Source of the DNA: Bacillota bacterium
Lineage (GTDB): Bacteria > Bacillota > Clostridia > Oscillospirales > Acutalibacteraceae
DNA: 5,574 bases
Reading direction: 5' to 3'
Assembly (NCBI GenBank): GCA_023412845.1
Contig: JAEZRH010000035.1
Coordinates: 1 to 5,574, forward strand
Below are positions 1 to 4,805 of the stretch, piece after piece (position 1 is the stretch's first letter; each line of letters starts with the position of its first letter). The notes beneath the pieces are model-generated. The model saw only the letters and a program-made list of their open reading frames with translations. It was not told where the DNA came from and did not search any database. Position numbers and translations under genes: made by a program.

Positions 1-82
1 GTCTTTTTTCAGCACCGTTTTGGCAAGGAAGCGCACCAAGCATATCGACCTGGCGCATCATCCAATCGTTTTTGAAATACAT
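1..82 (-). CDS. N-terminal part of a small uncharacterised protein (DUF6483-like?), apparently frameshifted, runs off the window
   Basis: An ATG at 82-80 on the minus strand opens a frame reading MYFKNDWMMRQVDML and then GALPCQNGAEKR to the window edge. A good ribosome binding site (GGGGA, bases 91-95) lies 8 nt upstream, and only 14 nt separate this start from the prfC stop, so co-transcription with prfC is likely. After MRQVDML the zero frame becomes unconvincing. Dropping one G (bases 36/37, CC on the plus strand) gives VRFLAKTVLKKD, an amphipathic basic continuation. From memory, the opening 'DxxMRQIxxLVRFLAKxxxxKD' is typical of small clostridial proteins of the DUF6483 type. I infer a real gene with a one-base insertion, or a sequencing error. 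No function is known to me. The rest of the gene is outside the window. Confidence 0.5.
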   Translation of the reverse strand, partial: MYFKNDWMMRQVDMLGALPCQNGAEKR

Positions 83-90
83 GAAGGCAC

Positions 91-95
91 TCCCC
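91..95 (-). promoter_or_regulatory. Ribosome binding site of the small gene after prfC
   Basis: The minus strand reads AAAGGGGAG just after the prfC TAA (99-97), with 8 nt between GGGGA and the ATG at 82. It is the main reason to believe the short truncated gene at the window edge is translated, and its tight spacing suggests coupling to prfC termination. Confidence 0.55.
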
Positions 96-96
96 T

Positions 97-1704
97 TTAC
101 ACCGCGTCCGCCGTACCGAATTCCGAAACGGCAAGGCCCTTGTTATGCTCCAGCGCCCAGTTGATGCTCCAGCTGTTGCAGAACAGCAGGAGGCTGTGGC
201 CGCGGAAGTCCTGCACGAGGCGCGTGTCGGAAGTCAGGTCGAGCGATTTCAGCTCCTGGCCGGCTTTTGCGATCCAGCGGATCTCCTCATAAGGAAGCTG
301 GGTCAGGCGGATGTCCACGTTGTATTCGTTTTTCAGGCGGTATTGCAGCACGTCGAACTGCAGCGTGCCGACGACGCCGACGATGACCTCCTCCATGCCG
401 GAGTCCGGCTCCTGGAAGATCTGGATCGCGCCTTCCTGCGCGATCTGCGTCATGCCCTTGACGAACTGCTTGCGCTTCATGGTATCCACCTGCTCCACGC
501 GGGCGAAATGCTCCGGCGCGAAAGTCGGAATGCCTGCAAAGCGGAACGGCTTGTCGGCTGAGCAAAGCGTGTCGCCGATGGAAAAGATGCCGGGGTCGAA
601 CAGGCCGATGATGTCGCCCGCGTAGGCTTCCTCGATAATCTCCCGGTCCTGTGCCATCAGGTGCTGCGGCTGTGCGAGTTTGACCTTCCGGCCGCCCTGC
701 ACGTGCTCCACCTCCATGCCCTTCTCGAATTTTCCCGAACAAATCCGGATGAACGCGATGCGGTCGCGGTGCGCCTTGTTCATGTTGGCCTGAATCTTGA
801 AGACGAACGCCGAAAAATCCGGGTCGAACGGATCGACGATCCCGGCGTCCGACTCACGCGGCAGCGGGGCCGTGGTCATGTGCAGAAATTCCCTGAGGAA
901 CGGTTCGACGCCGAAATTCGTCAGCGCGGAGCCGAAAAAAACCGGCGACAGCTTGCCGTTCCGCACGGCTTCCATATCCAGATTGTCGCCTGCGCCGTCC
1001 AGCAGCTCCACGTCGCCTGAAAGGCGCGACAGGAAGTCTTCGCCCAGAAGCTCCTCCGCCTGCGGGTCGTCCAGCCCGACGACCGTGGCCTTGACTTCCT
1101 TCTGCTCGAAAACAGCGTCGCTGTTCGCGTGGAACGCAAGAATCTTTTTGCTTTCGCGGTCGTAGACGCCCTTGAACTCCTTGCCGGAGCCGATGGGCCA
1201 GTTGACCGGGCAGGTGCGGATGCCGAGCAGGTTCTCGATCTCCTCCATCAGGTCGAACGGGTCGCGCGCGTCGCGGTCCATCTTGTTGATGAACGTGAAG
1301 ATCGGGATGTGCCGCAGCGTGCAGACCTTGAACAGCTTGCGCGTCTGGCGCTCGACGCCCTTCGAGGCGTCCAGCACCATCACCGCGGAATCCGCCGCCA
1401 TCAGCGTGCGGTAGGTATCTTCCGAAAAATCCTCGTGGCCCGGCGTGTCCAGGATGTTGATGCAGTAGCCGCCGTAGTTGAACTGCATAACGGACGACGT
1501 GACCGAAATGCCGCGCTGCTTTTCGATCTCCATCCAGTCGGAAACCGCGTGGCGCTGCGCCTTTTTGCCCTTGACCGAGCCCGCCAGCGCGATGGCCCCG
1601 CCGTAGAGCAGCAGTTTTTCCGTCAGCGTGGTTTTGCCCGCGTCCGGGTGGGATATAATCGCAAAGGTCCTTCTTTTTTCTATTTCGGTCTGTAAATCCG
1701 CCAC
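97..1704 (-). CDS. prfC: Peptide chain release factor 3 (RF3), translational GTPase
   Basis: RF3 is a cytoplasmic GTPase that drives RF1 and RF2 off the ribosome after peptide release. The product is 535 aa, close to the usual 525-535. The G domain shows G1 SHPDAGKTT (about 18-26), G2 RGISVTSS (64-71), G3 DTPGHED (86-92), G4 NKMD (140-143) and GSAL as G5. The insert WMEIEKQRGIS and the C-terminal GVVGTLQFDVLQYRLKNEY are characteristic of RF3 and separate it from EF-G and TetM-type proteins, as does the absence of EF-G domain IV. I chose GTG at 1704 because a perfect GGAGG lies 7 nt upstream and VADLQTEIEKRRTFAIISHPDAGK fits RF3 N-termini. The frame stays open to a GTG at 1818, but that one has no ribosome binding site and would add 38 unrelated residues. 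The gene follows mntH on the same strand, has its own promoter, and probably continues into the small gene at 82. Confidence 0.96.
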   Translation of the reverse strand: MADLQTEIEKRRTFAIISHPDAGKTTLTEKLLLYGGAIALAGSVKGKKAQRHAVSDWMEIEKQRGISVTSSVMQFNYGGYCINILDTPGHEDFSEDTYRTLMAADSAVMVLDASKGVERQTRKLFKVCTLRHIPIFTFINKMDRDARDPFDLMEEIENLLGIRTCPVNWPIGSGKEFKGVYDRESKKILAFHANSDAVFEQKEVKATVVGLDDPQAEELLGEDFLSRLSGDVELLDGAGDNLDMEAVRNGKLSPVFFGSALTNFGVEPFLREFLHMTTAPLPRESDAGIVDPFDPDFSAFVFKIQANMNKAHRDRIAFIRICSGKFEKGMEVEHVQGGRKVKLAQPQHLMAQDREIIEEAYAGDIIGLFDPGIFSIGDTLCSADKPFRFAGIPTFAPEHFARVEQVDTMKRKQFVKGMTQIAQEGAIQIFQEPDSGMEEVIVGVVGTLQFDVLQYRLKNEYNVDIRLTQLPYEEIRWIAKAGQELKSLDLTSDTRLVQDFRGHSLLLFCNSWSINWALEHNKGLAVSEFGTADAV

Positions 1705-1844
1705 TGTCGTTCCTCCAAGCCGGGCACAGCCCGTTTCGGTCGTACAGGCTGAGCCTGCACGCAATTTTACATACGGCCAATCGAGTGCGTTCCCGATGCA
1801 AAGTGCGAGAAGGCACACTGCCGAAAGCCGTAGGCACGCCGCAG
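1705..1844 (-). promoter_or_regulatory. Leader of prfC (about 140 nt) with short potential hairpins
   Basis: If transcription begins about 7 nt downstream of the -10 box, prfC has an untranslated leader of roughly 140 nt. It holds GUGCAGG-CUCAG-CCUGUAC (1742-1760, 7 bp with one G-U pair) and CGGGC-UGU-GCCCG (1721-1733, 5 bp), the latter ending 4 nt before the GGAGG. Near the 5' end ACUGC could pair with GCAGU (1841-1845 with 1817-1821). No U-tract follows any of them, so none is a terminator. I do not recognise a known riboswitch. A regulatory role is only a possibility. Confidence 0.3.
1712..1716 (-). promoter_or_regulatory. Ribosome binding site that fixes the prfC start
   Basis: The minus strand reads GGAGG-AACGACA-GTG: a perfect Shine-Dalgarno core with 7-nt spacing to the GTG at 1704. 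It decides in favour of the GTG start over the upstream in-frame GTG at 1818, which has no such site. Confidence 0.85.
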
Positions 1845-1850
1845 TATTTT

Positions 1851-1879
1851 ATTATATGACTTCCCGCGCAAAGAATCAA
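1851..1879 (-). promoter_or_regulatory. Sigma-A type promoter of prfC
   Basis: On the minus strand TTGATT (1879-1874) is followed after exactly 17 nt by a perfect TATAAT (1856-1851). The -35 box lies only about 20 bp past the mntH stop, so prfC can be transcribed independently of mntH. I found no convincing intrinsic terminator between the two genes (only CCGCG/CGCGG with a 13-nt loop and no U-run), so read-through from mntH is also possible. Confidence 0.75.
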
Positions 1880-1898
1880 TCCGCGGCGCGCAGAAATT

Positions 1899-3170
1899 TC
1901 ACATCAGCGAATCCACAAGCAGATAAATGTTCAGCACCGTAACGGCGAGGCCCGTCCCCCAAAGCATGACGCTGTGCGCCGGGCTGTTCCTGTACTTCCC
2001 CATGACCCTGGCCGACGAGGTCAGGTAAAGCTGCAGGAACACCGTGACGGGAAGCTGGAAGCTGAGCAGCATCTGTGACACAAGAAGCCCGTCGAACGGA
2101 TTCGAGATGAACAGGATCGCCACGAACGCCGCCGCGACGGTAGCGAAAATGCCGAGCCGCGTGTGCCGGTCGGCGGCGGCATACGGCTCGCCGTACATTC
2201 CGGCTGAAATAATTCCGCCCGTCATGCCGGCCGTGACAGACGAGGAAATGCCGGAAAACAGGAGTGCGACGGCGAAAATCACGGCGGAGCCTTTCCCCAG
2301 GATCGGGGTAAGAAGGCTATGCGCCTGTGAAAGCTCCGTGACCTGCGTGCCGGTTTTGAAGAAGGTCGCCGCCGCGAGCAGCACCATCGCGCTGTTGATG
2401 GCCCAGCCGATGCCCATCGAAAGCAGCGTGTCGGTGAATTCGTATTTCAGCTGGCGGTTCAGCACGGACTCGTCCTTCAGGTTGAACTGCCGGCTCTGGA
2501 TGACCTCCGAATGCAGGAACAGATTGTGCGGCATGACCACGGCGCCGAGCACGCTGAGAATGATGAACGGCGAGCCCTGCGGGAACGAGGGCGTGACCCA
2601 TCCGCGGGCGGCCTGATCCCAGCCGACCGTAACGACCGCCAATTCGTACAGGAACGAAAAACCGATGACGGAAACAAAACCGATGATGATCTTTTCGATG
2701 CGGTGGTACGAATTGCCCAGCAGAAGGGCCAGCGTGGTGGCGGCCATGATCGCCGAGCCGAGCTTTACCGGCACGTCGAACAGCATCTGCAGGGCGATGG
2801 CCCCGCCCAAGAGCTCCGCCAGCGCCGTCGAAACGCACGCGAGCAGCGCGCTGACAAGGATGGGCACGCTGGCCTTCCTCGTCAGATGCTTCGTCGCCGC
2901 CTCGGCCAGACAGTCGCCCGTCACGATGCCGAGATGCGCCACATTGTGCTGCAGCAGAATCAGCATAAGGGTCGAAAGCGTGACGACCCAAAGCAGCTTA
3001 TAACCGAACTGTGAGCCCGCCGCGATATTGGTCGCCCAGTTGCCCGGGTCGATGAATCCAACCGTCACAAGCAGTCCGGGCCCTATGTACTGGAAGATGC
3101 TGAACTTCACATCCGGCCTTTCGCGGTCCGGCCGGAACCATGCGGCTATTTTCTCAAAGGCAGATATCAT
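1899..3170 (-). CDS. mntH: Nramp-family divalent metal (Mn2+/Fe2+) transporter
   Basis: This is a 423-aa polytopic membrane protein of the Nramp/SLC11 family, which imports Mn2+ or Fe2+ with protons across the cytoplasmic membrane. The family's metal-site motifs are intact: DPGN in TM1 (residues 41-44, after IGPGLLVTVGFI) and MPHN in TM6 (213-216, in VVMPHNLFLHSEVIQSR). Having Met in TM6 argues for Mn/Fe rather than the Mg- or Al-transporting relatives. Other conserved stretches are LLQHNVAHLGIVTGDCLAE (about 72-90) and LLSFQLPVTVFLQL near the C-terminus. About eleven hydrophobic segments can be read. I chose ATG 3170 because GGAGG lies 5 nt upstream. ATG 3191 has only a weak site, and the frame to 3410 would cross the promoter and add unrelated residues. 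The gene is transcribed divergently from the DegV gene. The symbol follows family membership; the true substrate is inferred. Confidence 0.9.
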   Translation of the reverse strand: MISAFEKIAAWFRPDRERPDVKFSIFQYIGPGLLVTVGFIDPGNWATNIAAGSQFGYKLLWVVTLSTLMLILLQHNVAHLGIVTGDCLAEAATKHLTRKASVPILVSALLACVSTALAELLGGAIALQMLFDVPVKLGSAIMAATTLALLLGNSYHRIEKIIIGFVSVIGFSFLYELAVVTVGWDQAARGWVTPSFPQGSPFIILSVLGAVVMPHNLFLHSEVIQSRQFNLKDESVLNRQLKYEFTDTLLSMGIGWAINSAMVLLAAATFFKTGTQVTELSQAHSLLTPILGKGSAVIFAVALLFSGISSSVTAGMTGGIISAGMYGEPYAAADRHTRLGIFATVAAAFVAILFISNPFDGLLVSQMLLSFQLPVTVFLQLYLTSSARVMGKYRNSPAHSVMLWGTGLAVTVLNIYLLVDSLM

Positions 3171-3175
3171 ATTTC

Positions 3176-3180
3176 CCTCC
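3176..3180 (-). promoter_or_regulatory. Ribosome binding site that fixes the mntH start
   Basis: The minus strand reads GCGGAGGGAAAT directly before the ATG at 3170, giving GGAGG with 5-nt spacing. The alternative ATG at 3191, seven codons upstream in frame, has only an A-rich GGAAAG ahead of it, so 3170 is preferred. Confidence 0.75.
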
Positions 3181-3213
3181 GCTGCGATCATCTTTCCGTG
3201 TTTCCTTTCCCAT

Positions 3214-3242
3214 ATTGTACCACAGCAAAGAGTGGTTTGAAA
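3214..3242 (-). promoter_or_regulatory. Promoter of mntH with extended -10
   Basis: On the minus strand TTTCAA (3242-3237, weak -35) is followed after 17 nt by TACAAT (3219-3214). The -10 is preceded by TGG, an extended -10 (TGn) that would compensate for the poor -35. The predicted start near 3207 leaves a leader of about 37 nt, too short for the manganese riboswitch (yybP-ykoY) that sits ahead of some metal transporter genes. Confidence 0.6.
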
Positions 3243-3248
3243 ACCCGA

Positions 3249-3291
3249 ACGGCGCGGAGCCTTAAGGCGATTGAAAAGAAATCCGCGCCGT
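3249..3291. repeat. Perfect 10-bp inverted repeat between the divergent mntH and degV promoters
   Basis: ACGGCGCGGA (3249-3258) is repeated exactly inverted as TCCGCGCCGT (3282-3291), separated by 23 nt. The arm centres are 33 bp apart, about three turns of DNA. The left arm ends 6 bp from the mntH -35 box, and the right arm lies within the 17-bp spacer of the DegV gene promoter, its last base being the T of the extended -10. Neither predicted transcript includes both arms, so a DNA-binding operator is more plausible than an RNA hairpin. The binding protein is unknown. Confidence 0.55.
3259..3268. promoter_or_regulatory. Palindrome GCCTTAAGGC, candidate operator (MntR-like?)
   Basis: A perfect 10-bp palindrome fills the start of the loop between the arms of the larger inverted repeat. 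From memory, the Bacillus subtilis MntR operator at mntH has a GCCTTAAGG core, so an MntR-type manganese regulator is a reasonable candidate beside a predicted manganese transporter. Against this, the outer bases of the Bacillus site are not obviously present, and the centre lies about 57 bp upstream of the mntH start but only about 42 bp upstream of the DegV gene start. Confidence 0.35.
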
Positions 3292-3299
3292 GATAAAAT
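3271..3299 (+). promoter_or_regulatory. Promoter of the DegV-family gene with extended -10
   Basis: TTGAAA (3271-3276) and TAAAAT (3294-3299) are separated by exactly 17 nt, and TGA precedes the -10 box (extended -10). Each box matches the sigma-A consensus at five or four of six positions. The predicted start near 3306 gives a leader of about 50 nt that contains a small hairpin GCCGG-ACTG-CCGGC (3314-3327) and the GGAGG at 3342-3346. Confidence 0.7.
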
Positions 3300-3354
3300 A
3301 AATGGAATAGGAAGCCGGACTGCCGGCGACGCCCCGAAATTGGAGGAATTGTAA

Positions 3355-4206
3355 ATGATGCCACAGCAGATCAACATCTCTGCCGACAGCACCTGCGACC
3401 TTTCGCCCATGCTGCTGGACCGGTACGGAATCCCCGTGACGCCGCTTTACATCAATATGGGCGGCAAGGCGTACCGCGACGGAGTCGACATGAGGCAGGA
3501 AGATATTTATAGTTACGTGCGCAAAACGGGGGAACTCCCCAAAACGTCCGCTGTTACCGTTCAGGATTACCTGGATTTTTTCTCTCCCGCCGTCAGGAGC
3601 GGAAAAGCCGTGATTCATTTTACCATAAGCCGCGGTATGTCGAGCTGCTACCAGAACGCGGTCGCCGCCGCAAAAGAGGTCGGCAACGTGTATGTTGTAG
3701 ATTCGCAGAATCTTTCAACCGGCATCGGCCTTCTCGTCATCAAGGCGGCGGAGCTTGCCGCGCTCGGAGCGGAGGCCGGCGAGATTCTCCGCATCGTAAA
3801 CGACCTGATCCCGAAGGTGGAGTCAAGCTTCGTCATCGACGCGCTGCGCTACCTGCACAAGGGCGGCCGGTGCTCTTCCGTCGCCGCGCTGGGCGCAAAC
3901 CTGCTTTCGCTCAAGCCGTGCATCGAGGTGAAGAACGGCGCGATGGAAGTCGGTAAAAAGTACCGCGGCACCCTGCAGAAATGCCTTGAAAATTACGTGA
4001 CCGATCGTCTGAAGGGCCGCGCCGACCTCGACCTTACGCGCGTCTTCATCACGCACTCCGCCATGCCGGAAGGCTTCTGCGAAGAAGTTGCGGACCTTGT
4101 CTCACGCCTCGCACCTTTTCAGGAGATTTTCGACACCGACGCGGGCTGCACCGTCTGCAACCACTGTGGCCCCGGGACGCTCGGCGTCCTGTTCCTGCGG
4201 AAATAA
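3355..4206 (+). CDS. DegV-family fatty-acid-binding protein
   Basis: DegV proteins are soluble cytoplasmic proteins that hold a single fatty acid. The FakB members present it to the kinase FakA for phospholipid synthesis. The product has 283 aa, the usual length. It shows the N-terminal SADSTCDL (about 9-16), KTSAVT (63-68), the head-group loop region ISRGMSSCYQNA (91-102), VVDSQNLSTG, LRYLHKGGRCS, LKPCIEVKNG, KKYRGT and the C-terminal HCGPGTLG. ATG 3355 is chosen because GGAGG lies 8 nt upstream; a second ATG follows at once. The common SGT of the head-group loop reads GMSS here, and there are nine cysteines, three of them as CxxCxxC near the C-terminus. No FakA-like gene is in the window, so a FakB role is not shown. 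The gene is divergent from mntH and convergent with the lipoprotein gene. Confidence 0.92.
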   Translation: MMPQQINISADSTCDLSPMLLDRYGIPVTPLYINMGGKAYRDGVDMRQEDIYSYVRKTGELPKTSAVTVQDYLDFFSPAVRSGKAVIHFTISRGMSSCYQNAVAAAKEVGNVYVVDSQNLSTGIGLLVIKAAELAALGAEAGEILRIVNDLIPKVESSFVIDALRYLHKGGRCSSVAALGANLLSLKPCIEVKNGAMEVGKKYRGTLQKCLENYVTDRLKGRADLDLTRVFITHSAMPEGFCEEVADLVSRLAPFQEIFDTDAGCTVCNHCGPGTLGVLFLRK

Positions 4207-4254
4207 AAACAGCCCGGAAAGCTGCTCGGGATGCTTTCCGGGCTGTTTTTATTT
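4201..4254. terminator. Bidirectional intrinsic terminator shared by convergent genes
   Basis: Bases 4201-4222 and 4233-4254 form a perfect 22-bp inverted repeat around the 10-nt loop TGCTCGGGAT. The GC core is CAGCCCGGAAAGC with GCTTTCCGGGCTG. A-rich outer arms supply a U-run in either direction (TGTTTTTATTTT on the plus strand, the same pattern on the minus strand). The stop codon of the DegV gene (TAA, 4204-4206) and that of the lipoprotein gene (TAA, 4251-4249) are mirror images within the two arms. Confidence 0.93.
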
Positions 4255-4728
4255 TGACTGGCCTTCCAGCTTTTTGCAGATGCTCTGCATAGTATCGTCG
4301 TCTTTTGCCGTGAATGCGACGGTTCCGTCGGTGATCGGTGCTTCAACCTCCGAACTGTTCAAAAGATCGTTCCCGGCCCAAATGGAAACGGTGTTGCCCA
4401 ACAGCTTTGTTGTTTCTTCCGCGAACTTCTTTCTGCCGGCCTCCGTCAGTTCGAACGCGATCTCATAAGAATGATTGAACTTTGTATATTTGGTGTGGAA
4501 GCCGACGATATCACCGCTTGACAGCACTACCCTGCCGCCGCTCGTCGTTCCCTCGCGAAAGGTAACGTCCGGGGCCGCTTTAAGCAATTGGGCTTCGGAG
4601 CCTATGCTCGAAACCGCTGTCCGACTGCCTGCCGCACTTGCGGTTTGATCGGGAGCAGACAGCCCCGAGCAGGCGGTCAAAACAAGTATCAAAACACAGG
4701 CAAACACCGGAATCTGTAATTTGCTCAT
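4249..4728 (-). CDS. Lipoprotein with a SecD P1-head-like domain
   Basis: This 159-aa product begins MSKLQIPVFACVLILVLTAC, a lipoprotein signal with lipobox LTAC (17-20). It is predicted to be lipid-anchored at Cys20 on the outer face of the membrane. A Ser/Ala/Thr-rich linker (21-45) leads to one domain (about 54-142). That domain reads VTFRE, VVLSSGDIVGF, YEIAFELTEAGRKKFAEET, and then P-I-T-D-G-TVAFTA. From memory this order matches the P1 head region of SecD (LxFR, then yeVxlxFTxxGaxkFaxxT, then P, then I-x-G). SecD's membrane segments are absent, so it is not a translocase subunit, and its real role is unknown. ATG 4728 has GGAGG 10 nt upstream. The gene has its own promoter after trpA and ends in the shared terminator. 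GC content looks lower than in its neighbours. Confidence 0.8.
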   Translation of the reverse strand: MSKLQIPVFACVLILVLTACSGLSAPDQTASAAGSRTAVSSIGSEAQLLKAAPDVTFREGTTSGGRVVLSSGDIVGFHTKYTKFNHSYEIAFELTEAGRKKFAEETTKLLGNTVSIWAGNDLLNSSEVEAPITDGTVAFTAKDDDTMQSICKKLEGQSK

Positions 4729-4761
4729 GGATCGGCTGCCTCCCTCAAATCCGATACCGCT

Positions 4762-4790
4762 ATTTTAAATCTTTCGGAGAGAAAAGGCAA
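4762..4790 (-). promoter_or_regulatory. Promoter of the lipoprotein gene
   Basis: On the minus strand TTGCCT (4790-4785) and TAAAAT (4767-4762) are spaced by 17 nt. The promoter lies in the 77-nt gap between the trpA stop and the lipoprotein start, giving a leader of about 27 nt. The gap has no strong terminator for trpA, only CGCC-GGA-GGCG followed some bases later by TTTTCT, so partial read-through from the trp operon is possible. Confidence 0.55.
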
Positions 4791-4805
4791 GGACCGCCTC
4801 CGGCG

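Noticed and set aside
20..292. Plus-strand open frame at the left edge
   Set aside because: It is antisense to the end of prfC and the start of the small gene, with no ribosome binding site and no recognisable family.
1129..1695. Plus-strand open frame of 188 aa opposite prfC
   Set aside because: It lies wholly antisense to a clear RF3 gene. Its Ala/Val/Arg-rich composition follows from codon bias on the other strand.
1705..1818. N-terminal extension of prfC from GTG at 1818
   Set aside because: It has no ribosome binding site, the extra 38 residues do not resemble RF3, and GTG 1704 has a perfect GGAGG at 7 nt.
854..1879. Long open frame (341 aa) on the minus strand overlapping prfC
   Set aside because: It is a shadow in another frame of GC-rich coding DNA, rich in Arg, Gly and Ala, with no recognisable motif and no ribosome binding site.
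1850..1898. Possible terminator after mntH
   Set aside because: The only stem is CCGCG/CGCGG with a 13-nt loop and no U-run, and the segment is taken up by the prfC promoter.
2511..3014. Plus-strand open frame of 167 aa opposite mntH
   Set aside because: It is antisense to conserved Nramp coding sequence and is hydrophilic, Arg- and Gln-rich and motif-free, as expected of a shadow.
3171..3410. N-terminal extension of the mntH frame to 3410
   Set aside because: The extra 80 residues run through the mntH promoter and the DegV gene promoter, and are not Nramp-like. ATG 3170 has a strong ribosome binding site.
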